Part shown: one piece after another, positions 27,462-36,178 of the stretch
Position numbering within the stretch: the stretch's first letter is position 1
How the letters are laid out: the number at the start of each line of letters is the position of its first letter
Assembly: GCF_003350925.1 (NCBI RefSeq)
Contig: NZ_KZ857173.1
Span: 822,381 to 886,380 of the forward strand
Direction: 5' to 3'
Length of the DNA stretch: 64,000 bases
Origin: Dyella tabacisoli
GTDB lineage: Bacteria > Pseudomonadota > Gammaproteobacteria > Xanthomonadales > Rhodanobacteraceae
Position numbers and translations under genes: made by a program
The notes under the pieces: model-generated
Databases searched by the model: none
What the model was told of the DNA's origin: nothing
Seen by the model: only the letters and a program-made list of their open reading frames with translations

Positions 27462-28550
27462 TTAGTGCTCGTCTTCGACGAACAGCACGCGGCGCGTCAT
27501 GCCGCAGGTGAGGTCGTAGGAAATCGTCCCCGCTTGCGCGGCGATCTCCTCCACCGGCAACTGTGGCCCCCACAGAACGACCCGGTCGCCGACTTTCGCC
27601 AGCGGCGCCTCGCGCAAATCGAGGGTAATCAGATCCATCGAAACGCGCCCTACCAGCGGCACCTGGCGATCGCCGATCAGAACCGGCGTGCCGGCAACTG
27701 CGCTACGCGGGTAACCATCGCCATAACCCACCGCGGCCACACCGATCGGCATGTCTTGTGGGCAAGTCCAGGTACCGTTGTAGCCGATGCGCTCACCGCG
27801 TTTGATGTGGTTGATCGCAATCAAGCGCGTACTCAAGGTCATCGCCGGGCGAAACCCAAAGTCCGCACCGGTCTTATCCGCCACCACCGATAAGCCATAT
27901 AGCAGGCCGCCACTGCGCACCCAGTCAGCGCGCGCATCCGGCCAGCCGAGCACAGCCGCTGAATTGGATAGCGAGCGCGGCCCTTGCAGTTGGCGGGTAG
28001 CGTCGTTGAAGCACGCCATCTGTGCCAAGGTTTCGGTGCCGTCGAATACTTCGGATTCCGCAAAATGTGTAAGCAAGCCGATCTCTCGATCGATACCCGG
28101 CATCGTCGCCAGCCTGGCATGAATATCGGCCGTGCGCTCGGGCGCAAAACCCAGCCGATGCATGCCGCTATCCACCTTCAGCCACACTCGCAGCAGGCCC
28201 CGCGCTGGCGTAGCCTCGGCCAGCCAGCGCAGTTGCTCTTCATGATGGATGGCCGCATCCAGCCCGAGTCGCTGCATTTCGGCGATATCGCCGGGCTGAT
28301 CCGGACCGGACAACACCACGATGCGCTGACGATGCCCCGCCGCACGCAGTCGTAAGCCGTCGCCTAGTGCGGCGACGGCAAAAGCGTCGGCCTCTTGAGC
28401 AAGCGCCCGCGCTACGCGCTCCAAACCGTGGCCGTAAGCGTCGGCCTTGACCACCGCCATGACCTTGGCTGGCGCCGCCATCGCCTTGATTCGCGCAAGA
28501 TTGTGGCGCAAGGCGCCAAGATGGATGGTGGCAACAGTCGTACGGCTCAT
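27462..28550 (-). CDS. alr: alanine racemase
   Basis: 362 residues. PLP enzyme making D-alanine for peptidoglycan. The PLP lysine lies in VVKADAYGHG near residue 35; the catalytic Tyr lies in RIGYNGTW, with GYGDGYPR and VGRVSMDLITLD typical of the C-terminal barrel. Its stop TAA is part of the TTA duplication at the edge of the IS-like unit, so the insertion left the coding frame whole. Confidence 0.95.
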   Translation of the reverse strand: MSRTTVATIHLGALRHNLARIKAMAAPAKVMAVVKADAYGHGLERVARALAQEADAFAVAALGDGLRLRAAGHRQRIVVLSGPDQPGDIAEMQRLGLDAAIHHEEQLRWLAEATPARGLLRVWLKVDSGMHRLGFAPERTADIHARLATMPGIDREIGLLTHFAESEVFDGTETLAQMACFNDATRQLQGPRSLSNSAAVLGWPDARADWVRSGGLLYGLSVVADKTGADFGFRPAMTLSTRLIAINHIKRGERIGYNGTWTCPQDMPIGVAAVGYGDGYPRSAVAGTPVLIGDRQVPLVGRVSMDLITLDLREAPLAKVGDRVVLWGPQLPVEEIAAQAGTISYDLTCGMTRRVLFVEDEH

Positions 28551-28563
28551 AGTTCCAACTTCA

Positions 28564-28583
28564 CCATGACGCGAACGTCATGG
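28564..28583. other. small hairpin upstream of alr
   Basis: A perfect 8-bp stem CCATGACG/CGTCATGG with a CGAA tetraloop, 14 nt before the alr start on the minus strand. There is no T-tract. It could shape the alr 5' leader or be an operator. The remaining dnaB-alr gap holds nothing recognisable. Confidence 0.4.
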
Positions 28584-28770
28584 AAGGATCGGGAAGAACT
28601 GGCTTGGGCGAAATGCAGCGGTATCGCACAACGGATTTCCCGCCGAAGCTTATCCGTCATGATTCGCTCGCCATGCCAGCCGGAAAGGTCCACCAGCCTA
28701 GAAGCGAAGCGCCTTGCATGCATGTTGCGGGCAAGGCCTGCCGGAGGAAATTTGCGGGCAACGTCCGACC

Positions 28771-30165
28771 CTACTCGAACGAACCCACAAAAGAATCGGG
28801 CGCATAGTTTTCAAACTTGGTGTAGTGCCCCAAGAAGGTCAGCTTCACGGTATCGGTGGGGCCGTTACGTTGTTTGCCGATAATGATTTCGGCCAGGCCT
28901 TTATCGGGCGACTCTTTGTTGTAGTACTCGTCGCGGTAGATGAACATGATGACGTCCGCATCCTGCTCGATAGCGCCTGATTCGCGCAGGTCGGACATCA
29001 TCGGCCGCTTGTCGGCGCGCTGCTCCAACGAGCGATTCAACTGCGAGAGCGCAATCACCGGCACGTTCAATTCTTTGGCGAGGCCTTTGAGCGAGCGCGA
29101 AATTTCGGAAATTTCGGTCGCGCGATTCTCTTTGTTGCCGGGCACCTGCATCAGTTGCAGGTAATCGATCACGATCAGGCCCAAACCGCCGTGCTCGCGG
29201 TGCAGGCGACGCGCGCGCGAGCGCATCTCCACCGGCGACAGGCTCGGGGTATCGTCGATGAAAATTTTCGCATCGGAAAGAATCGCGATCGCATTGGTGA
29301 CACGCGGCCAGTCCTCCTCGGCCAGATCGCCGTTGCGCAGATGCTGCTGATGAATGCGACCGATCGAGGAAATCATACGAAACGCCAACTGCGAGGCCGA
29401 CATTTCCATGGAGAAAATCACCACCGCCTTCTTGCCGCGCAACGCGGCCGATTCGGCGATATTGACCGAGAACGCGGTCTTGCCCATCGACGGACGCGCC
29501 GCGACGATGATGAGATCCGATGGCTGCAAACCCGAGGTCAATTCATCCAGATCGCTGAAACCGGTGGATATGCCGGTGAGCTGACCACGATTCTCGTAGC
29601 GCTCGGACAACAGGCGGAACGCGTCTTTGACGGCGTCTCGGATGGAGGTGGAGTCTTTCTTGCCGCGCGCACCCGATTCGGCGATCTTGAACACGCGCTG
29701 TTCGGCGCTTTCCAGCACCTCTTGCACGCTCTTGCCTTCGGGCCGGTAGCCATCTTCGGTCGTTTCGGTGCCGGCATCGATCAATTGCCGCAGGATCGAC
29801 TTCTCGCGCACGATGTCGGCATAGGCAACGATATTGGCCGCACTTGGCGTGGCATTGGCCAGCTCGATCAAGTAACTCGCACCGCCGACCATCTCGGCCA
29901 GGCCGTTGGCGTCGAACCAGTCACCCAGGGTCACCGCGTCGCACGGCATGCCTTTGTTTGCCAGCTCGGTAATCGCGCGCCAGATCAACCGATGATCTTT
30001 ACGGTAGAAATCCTGTTCGCCGAGCTTGTCGGCGACCTTGTCCAGCGCATCGGGGGCCAGCATCAAACCACCCAATACGGCCTGCTCAGCGTCGATGGAA
30101 TGCGGCGGTATGCGCAATGCCTCAATCGAGGGGGCACCTACTCGGCGTTCGGGAACAAAAGACAT
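28771..30165 (-). CDS. dnaB: replicative DNA helicase DnaB
   Basis: 464 residues. The N-terminal DnaB domain (PPHSIDAEQAVLGGLM) is followed by the RecA-like motor with Walker A ARPSMGKTAF, Walker B LGLIVIDYLQLM, SQLNRSLEQR and MSDLRESGAIEQDADV. The hexamer unwinds DNA ahead of the fork. The start at 30165 has GAGGAAAATCG directly upstream. Two DnaA boxes lie about 100-130 nt upstream. Confidence 0.96.
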   Translation of the reverse strand: MSFVPERRVGAPSIEALRIPPHSIDAEQAVLGGLMLAPDALDKVADKLGEQDFYRKDHRLIWRAITELANKGMPCDAVTLGDWFDANGLAEMVGGASYLIELANATPSAANIVAYADIVREKSILRQLIDAGTETTEDGYRPEGKSVQEVLESAEQRVFKIAESGARGKKDSTSIRDAVKDAFRLLSERYENRGQLTGISTGFSDLDELTSGLQPSDLIIVAARPSMGKTAFSVNIAESAALRGKKAVVIFSMEMSASQLAFRMISSIGRIHQQHLRNGDLAEEDWPRVTNAIAILSDAKIFIDDTPSLSPVEMRSRARRLHREHGGLGLIVIDYLQLMQVPGNKENRATEISEISRSLKGLAKELNVPVIALSQLNRSLEQRADKRPMMSDLRESGAIEQDADVIMFIYRDEYYNKESPDKGLAEIIIGKQRNGPTDTVKLTFLGHYTKFENYAPDSFVGSFE

Positions 30166-30265
30166 CGATTTTCCTCGCGGCTGAACCACGGTGCCGGCAA
30201 TCGCCGGGCCGCAACGCTGAGCGCCATCATACGCGGCGATGTCTCACCCGCCGAGACAATAAGTC

Positions 30266-30295
30266 TGTGGATAAGCTGTGTTTATGTGTGGATAA
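30266..30295 (-). promoter_or_regulatory. two perfect DnaA boxes upstream of dnaB
   Basis: TGTGGATAA occurs at 30266-30274 and 30287-30295, each the perfect complement of the DnaA-box consensus TTATCCACA, in the same orientation and 21 bp apart (two helical turns). They lie 101-130 nt upstream of the dnaB start, directly beside a heptad repeat block. DnaA control of dnaB is inferred. Confidence 0.7.
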
Positions 30296-30297
30296 GT

Positions 30298-30478
30298 GGG
30301 GAACGGGGAACGGGGAACGGGGAACGGGGAACGGGGAACGGGGAACGGGGAACGGGGAAAAGCTTAAAGAGCAAAAGCAAAAGAACAAGAGCAACGAAAA
30401 ACAAAGGTCAAAAAGAACGGGGCGCCTGGCGGCCCTCGAACTTCAAGTTCCCCGTTCCCTATTCCCCATTCCCCGCTT
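30298..30478 (+). repeat. GGGGAAC heptad element, copy 2
   Basis: Eight perfect heptads (30298-30353), GGGGAAAAGC, an A-rich centre closely matching copies 1 and 3, and an inverted right arm of GTTCCCC/ATTCCCC heptads ending near 30476. Same orientation as the other copies. It lies between dnaB and rplI, immediately after the DnaA boxes. Confidence 0.85.
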
Positions 30479-30482
30479 CTCA

Positions 30483-30514
30483 TTAAAACAAACGGGCGCC
30501 CTGCGGCGCCCGTT
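30483..30514 (-). terminator. terminator after rplI
   Basis: A perfect 10-bp stem AACGGGCGCC/GGCGCCCGTT with a 4-nt loop, followed on the minus strand by TGTTTT. It lies 27 nt after the rplI stop and closes the rpsF-rpsR-rplI operon. Confidence 0.85.
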
Positions 30515-30540
30515 GTTTCCATCAAGGATGGCGCGGCGAC

Positions 30541-30990
30541 TTACTTCTCGCCAACCACGATCACCTTGACCGAGGTCTGCACATCGGCGTGCAGGCTGAT
30601 GACCACGTCGAATTCACCGGTGTTGCGGATCGGGCCTTCGCCCTGGATCACTTCACCCTTGTGGACGCTCTGGCCGACAGCGGCCAACGCCTCGGAGATT
30701 TCGCGCGGACCGACCGAGCCATACAGCTTGCCTTCCGGGCTGGCGTGCGCGGTGATCGTCACCGACACGTCGGCCAACTTGGCCTTACGGGCCTCGGCAT
30801 CGGCTAGCTGGGTGTTGGCCTTGGCCTCGTACTCAGCGCGGCGCTTCTCGAAAGCTTCGAGGTTGGCGGCGTTGACGCGCACGGCCTTGCCTTGCGGGAT
30901 CAGGTAGTTACGACCGTAACCCGGCTTTACATCGACCTTGTCGCCAAGGTTGCCGAGGTTGCGGACTTTTTCGAGAAGAATCAGTTCCAT
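30541..30990 (-). CDS. rplI: 50S ribosomal protein L9
   Basis: 149 residues. The N-terminal domain [31 protein letters not shown] is diagnostic, followed by a long connecting helix and the C-terminal rRNA-binding domain. AAAGGAACCACC precedes the start. It lies 105 nt after rpsR with a hairpin between. Confidence 0.96.
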   Translation of the reverse strand: MELILLEKVRNLGNLGDKVDVKPGYGRNYLIPQGKAVRVNAANLEAFEKRRAEYEAKANTQLADAEARKAKLADVSVTITAHASPEGKLYGSVGPREISEALAAVGQSVHKGEVIQGEGPIRNTGEFDVVISLHADVQTSVKVIVVGEK

Positions 30991-31053
30991 GGTGGTTCCT
31001 TTTCGTTAGCGCCGGGGTGGCCGACGCAACCGTGGACGGTTGTCCGAAATTGT

Positions 31054-31089
31054 TTTCCGCCCTGCCCGGTTAACCGAACAGGGCGGAAA
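31054..31089 (-). other. rpsR-rplI intergenic hairpin
   Basis: An 11-bp stem TTTCCGCCCTG/CAGGGCGGAAA encloses a loop that itself holds the palindrome CGGTTAACCG. No T-tract follows, so it is more likely a processing or stability element than a terminator. Confidence 0.5.
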
Positions 31090-31095
31090 CGACGA

Positions 31096-31326
31096 TTAAA
31101 CGTCGTGGTTGTCGGTGTACGGCAGCAGCGCGAGGAAGCGCGCGCGCTTAACCGCAACGGCCAACTGGCGCTGATAGCGCGACTTGGTACCGGTGATGCG
31201 GCTCGGCACGATCTTGCCGTTCTCGGTGATGTACTGGCGCAGCGTGTTGAGATCCTTGTAGTCGATCTCTTTCACGTCTTCGGCAGTGAAGCGGCAGAAC
31301 TTGCGGCGGCGGAAGAACTTAGACAT
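31096..31326 (-). CDS. rpsR: 30S ribosomal protein S18
   Basis: 76 residues. Typical S18: [59 protein letters not shown] precedes the start. Second gene of the rpsF operon, 14 nt after rpsF. Confidence 0.97.
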   Translation of the reverse strand: MSKFFRRRKFCRFTAEDVKEIDYKDLNTLRQYITENGKIVPSRITGTKSRYQRQLAVAVKRARFLALLPYTDNHDV

Positions 31327-31340
31327 GTCAGTGCTCCTTA

Positions 31341-31772
31341 TCAGTCGTCGCTGTCGCGATCATTGTCGTCGCGGTCGCGGCGGCTGCCGCGCTCTTCACC
31401 TTCGCTGTCGTCATCGCGGCGACGCGAGGACTTGGCATCATCCTTTTCTTTCGACTTCAGGATGAAGGACTGCTCGATGTCGGCTTCGTCACGACGAATC
31501 ACCAGGTGACGCAGCACGGCGTCATTGAAGCGGAAACCCGACTCCAACTCGTTCAGCGCGCCCTGGGTCACTTCGATGTTCAACATGACGTAGTGAGCTT
31601 TGGCCAGGTTCACGATCGGGTAGGCCAACTGGCGGCGACCCCAATCTTCCAGGCGATGAATCTTGCCACCGTCGGTCTCGATCAGCGCTTTGTAGCGATC
31701 GATCATGGCGGGGACTTGCTCGCTCTGGTCAGGGTGGACCAGAAACACGACTTCATAATGACGCAGGGTCAT
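31341..31772 (-). CDS. rpsF: 30S ribosomal protein S6
   Basis: 143 residues from the ATG at 31772. The core is typical ([49 protein letters not shown]). The tail from about residue 105 is a long charged Arg/Asp/Ser run ([15 protein letters not shown]). E. coli S6 carries a short tail that RimK extends with Glu; here a longer charged tail is genetically encoded. AAGGAG lies upstream. Confidence 0.96.
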   Translation of the reverse strand: MTLRHYEVVFLVHPDQSEQVPAMIDRYKALIETDGGKIHRLEDWGRRQLAYPIVNLAKAHYVMLNIEVTQGALNELESGFRFNDAVLRHLVIRRDEADIEQSFILKSKEKDDAKSSRRRDDDSEGEERGSRRDRDDNDRDSDD

Positions 31773-31875
31773 TGTGGGTAGCTCCTTGTGGATGCGGCCG
31801 TTAGGCCTCGCAGCCTCCCGCCGGCGCGGTGAGGCAAGTACCTGCCCGCACAAAACGAGTGCGAACAGAAGCGGA

Positions 31876-31905
31876 ATTGTAGGCTGTCAGGCCCAAATCA
31901 CGCAA
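31876..31905 (-). promoter_or_regulatory. probable sigma-70 promoter of rpsF
   Basis: On the minus strand TTGCGT (31905-31900), an 18-nt spacer and TACAAT (31881-31876). Transcription would start near 31869, giving a leader of about 97 nt. That leader contains a GCCTC/GAGGC hairpin with a CCGC inner stem (about 31810-31835). In many bacteria S6 and S18 bind such a leader to autoregulate; that role here is a guess. Confidence 0.5.
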
Positions 31906-31997
31906 GTCATTGAAAAAACGGGTTACCAGCAAGCCATGGAGGGCGAATAGTCGGCCTGGAGCCAAACCGCCGTAGTACCGGCGAACCTCAACCGGCC

Positions 31998-32324
31998 TCA
32001 GCCCACCGTAAAGCTCTCGCCGCAGCCACACTCGCCGGTGGCATTGGGGTTGTGGAAGACGAAGCTGGCATTGAGCCCCTGGCGCTGAAAATCGATCACC
32101 GTGCCCTCAACCAGGGGCAGGCTCTTGCGGTCCACGATCAGGCGCACGCCATCGATCTCAACCTGCTGGTCGTCGGCACCGATCTCGTCGGCCAGGTCCA
32201 CCACATAGGCGAAACCCGAACAGCCAGTGCGCTTCACGCCAAAACGTACGCCATTGGCATCAGGCGTATTCGCCAAAAAATGGCGCATACGTTCGTTGGC
32301 GGCGGGTGTAATGGTGATCGTCAT
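31998..32324 (-). CDS. iscA: A-type iron-sulfur carrier protein (IscA-like)
   Basis: 108 residues. The three conserved cysteines lie in TGCSGFAYV and GECGCGESF. The pattern GLNxxFxFxNPNxxxECGCGESF is closer to E. coli IscA than to ErpA. It delivers clusters to apoproteins. It stands alone, away from any isc or suf operon. Confidence 0.88.
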   Translation of the reverse strand: MTITITPAANERMRHFLANTPDANGVRFGVKRTGCSGFAYVVDLADEIGADDQQVEIDGVRLIVDRKSLPLVEGTVIDFQRQGLNASFVFHNPNATGECGCGESFTVG

Positions 32325-32451
32325 AGTGATGCGTTGCTCATCGAGCGAAGGGCTGCGCGAACGGAAACATCGCGGTGCAGGCGACGGCTACATTATCATG
32401 CCGGTTTGCCCACACGCACCGATATGCGGTGCCTAGCAGGAGTTTCAATCC

Positions 32452-33852
<1,401 letters not shown>

Positions 33853-33867
33853 TCGCCTGACTATCTG

Positions 33868-34755
33868 ATGCGCTATCGACCGCCTGCCTCTGCCGCCCTG
33901 CTCGTCCTTACTCTGCTACTTGGCGCCTGCCATAGCGTGAAAGTGTTGGTGCCACCGAATTTTCGGCCACCGGAAAATACCGATAGTCCGTTGCAGCAGG
34001 CCAGGGCGGCGCTGCAGCAAGCCACCCCTTGCTGCAGCAATTTCGCCGATTTCTCCTACCAGACCCTGCTGCCGTGGCAGCCGAAAAAGTTCGAGCTCGG
34101 CAGCGGCAGCATGGTGCTCAACCTCAACGGCGAACGCAGCTATTTCCTCAGCTTTCGCTTGCCGAACGATGCGAAACTGCCTTACCGCGTAGCTTTGAAA
34201 TCGGAATTGAACGGCCGCTGGCTGCGTTCCAGCTACCTGTTTGCGCCGACCGTCGTGCTGCTGGACGAGGCGTTCCAGCCGCTGGGTTCCGAAGACGTAA
34301 ACCTGTGCGAACACATGGGCTGGAGCAGTGAGGCGAGCGGCGCCTTCGGCAGTATCGAAATCGCCCATCCGCAGGCACGCTACCTGGTGGTCTACAGCTC
34401 AGCCAAACAGCAAGCCGACCAGACCTATTGGGAGCAGTCACCGGCAGCTTTTTCGGCCGAGGCGCCGGTACGGATGGCATCGGCGGGCAGTTTCAAAATT
34501 CCCCATGGCCCTGACGGCACGCTATGGGTCGGCATGATGAACAAAACCTACGCCAGCGCGGTAGATAACGCCATTTGCGGCAAGCCGGCACAGGGCGAAG
34601 GCGTACTCAATACATTGCGCAGCGCCATACCGGCACCCTTGTGGTCAGGGCAAAGCAGCAGCAATGGCAGCAAGGCTGGCGCCGGCAAAACCCAAAGTAG
34701 TCAGCCTGAAAATAGCCAATCCGAAAGTAGCCGGCCCGAAAGTAGCCGGCATTAA
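33868..34755 (+). CDS. MalM-family lipoprotein
   Basis: 295 residues. Lipoprotein signal with lipobox LLGAC (C21). The body resembles MalM, the periplasmic protein of the maltose operon: a paired cysteine CCSNFADFSYQTL, FELGSGSMVLNLNGERSYFLSFRLP, and APTVVLLDEAFQPL. The tail from about residue 268 is a Ser/Gln/Glu/Arg low-complexity repeat (SQPENSQSESSRPESSR). No maltose genes are nearby, so its role is open. It starts 15 nt after asnS. Confidence 0.78.
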   Translation: MRYRPPASAALLVLTLLLGACHSVKVLVPPNFRPPENTDSPLQQARAALQQATPCCSNFADFSYQTLLPWQPKKFELGSGSMVLNLNGERSYFLSFRLPNDAKLPYRVALKSELNGRWLRSSYLFAPTVVLLDEAFQPLGSEDVNLCEHMGWSSEASGAFGSIEIAHPQARYLVVYSSAKQQADQTYWEQSPAAFSAEAPVRMASAGSFKIPHGPDGTLWVGMMNKTYASAVDNAICGKPAQGEGVLNTLRSAIPAPLWSGQSSSNGSKAGAGKTQSSQPENSQSESSRPESSRH

Positions 34756-34797
34756 GAGTCTGCTCCATCACTCTCATCGTTTTTCAGCAGGGCATCC

Positions 34798-35112
34798 ATG
34801 ATCGAGTTCTATCTATCGCTGTTGGTCGCCGGCGTGTTCTTTTTCCTGCTGCATTTTTTTGCCCAGGTGTGCATCGCCCGCCTGCTGCGACAGCGCCATC
34901 CGCAGCAATGGCAGATCATCGCCGTGCCCGATAACGGCAAGGCCAATCCGCTGCGCACCTGGATGCGCCTTCAATTGGCGCTGCGCTCGCCCGTGCTGCC
35001 CGCGCTGGAAGACCAGGCGATCACCCGCTGGCGACATGTCTGGCGCTACGCTCCATGGTTCGCCTGGATCTGCTGGTTCGGCGCGCTGGCTTTGCAATGG
35101 TCGGCACGCTGA
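34798..35112 (+). CDS. small membrane protein of unknown function
   Basis: 104 residues. One hydrophobic N-terminal segment (about 5-24, rich in Phe) and one at the C-terminus (about 85-100, WFAWICWFGALALQW) flank a basic central part. The topology suggests two membrane crossings with the centre on one side. I do not recognise the family. It sits between the MalM-like gene and the SDR on the same strand. Confidence 0.65.
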   Translation: MIEFYLSLLVAGVFFFLLHFFAQVCIARLLRQRHPQQWQIIAVPDNGKANPLRTWMRLQLALRSPVLPALEDQAITRWRHVWRYAPWFAWICWFGALALQWSAR

Positions 35113-35150
35113 AGCCACCTGCCTCCAGGGCCTGTTAAAAGGAGTTCGTC

Positions 35151-35942
35151 ATGCAATTGGATCTGAGTGGGCGCCACGCCCTGGTCTGCGGCGCATCGCA
35201 GGGCATCGGCCGCGCCACCGCCATGGAATTGGCCGCACTGGGTGCGCATGTCACCGTATTGGCGCGCACGGCCGATACGCTGAAAACGCTCACGGCGCAG
35301 CTACCGCGCACACACGCCGACCAGCAGCACCATTGGCTCACGGCGGACATGCTCGATACCGCTGGCTTGATGGGTGCGGTCGCTGACGTTGTCAGCCGCG
35401 ATCCGGTGCAGATTCTTATCAACAACAGTGGCGGTCCGCCTGGCGGCCCCGCTCATATGGCTACTGCGGCGGCCTTCGAAACGGCCTTTCGCCAACATTT
35501 ACTGGCCGGCCAGGCGCTGGTGCAAACCCTGCTGCCGGGCATGCGCGCGAAAGGCTACGGCCGCATCGTCAATGTCATCTCCACCTCGGTAAAAGAACCG
35601 ATCAGCGGCCTTGGCGTATCCAATACGGTGCGCGCCGCCGTGGCCGGCTGGGCTAAAACACTGGCAGGCGAGTTAGCCGCCGACGGCATTACCGTCAACA
35701 ATGTGCTGCCCGGATATACCCGCACCGCCCGACTCGACAGCCTGCTCACCGCCCAGGCCGCCGCCAGCGGCCGCAGTGAAGAGGAGATTGCCCAAAGCAT
35801 GCTGAGCACGGTTCCCGCACGACGCTTTGGCGAAGCCGCCGAAGTAGCCGCGGTAATCGCCTTTCTCTGTACCCCGGCAGCGGCGTACGTCAATGGCGTA
35901 AGCATCGCCGTGGATGGAGGCCGGACGCGGGCGTTGAGCTGA
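35151..35942 (+). CDS. SDR-fold oxidoreductase with degenerate catalytic motif
   Basis: 263 residues of the short-chain dehydrogenase fold. The cofactor motif is CGASQGIG (usually TGxxxGIG) and NNAG is NNSG. The catalytic YxxxK is replaced by SNTVR, so both Tyr and Lys are missing, while the upstream Ser (ISTS) and the PGYTRT segment remain. This pattern fits the ketoacyl-reductase-like subgroup known to lack a perfect tetrad. AAAGGAG precedes the start. It lies upstream of the aminomuconate-type genes, separated by a repeat element. Confidence 0.82.
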   Translation: MQLDLSGRHALVCGASQGIGRATAMELAALGAHVTVLARTADTLKTLTAQLPRTHADQQHHWLTADMLDTAGLMGAVADVVSRDPVQILINNSGGPPGGPAHMATAAAFETAFRQHLLAGQALVQTLLPGMRAKGYGRIVNVISTSVKEPISGLGVSNTVRAAVAGWAKTLAGELAADGITVNNVLPGYTRTARLDSLLTAQAAASGRSEEEIAQSMLSTVPARRFGEAAEVAAVIAFLCTPAAAYVNGVSIAVDGGRTRALS

Positions 35943-36122
35943 GGAACGGGGAACGGGGAACGGGGAACGGGGAACGGGGAACGGGGAACGGGGAACGGGG
36001 AACGGGGAAAAGCCTAAAAAGCACAAGCAAAAAAGCAAGAGCAAAAACAAACAAAGATCAAAAAAGAACGCGGCGCCACAACACCCCTCAAACTTCACGT
36101 TCCCCATTCCCTGTTCCCTGCT
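35941..36122 (+). repeat. GGGGAAC heptad element, copy 3
   Basis: A partial heptad then eight perfect GGGGAAC units (35948-36003), the AAAAGCC A-rich centre nearly identical to copy 1, and a right arm of GTTCCCC-like heptads to about 36122. The left end touches the SDR stop codon. Same orientation as the other copies. Confidence 0.85.
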
Positions 36123-36178
36123 CTATCTGTCCCCCAACGCTCGGTGCAATTGACGGGGGCAAGCTTTAAGCTCCCAGG

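Noticed and set aside
31801..32031. 76-codon minus-strand frame between iscA and rpsF
   Set aside because: It overlaps the iscA end and the rpsF promoter/leader and has no ribosome site or recognisable domain.
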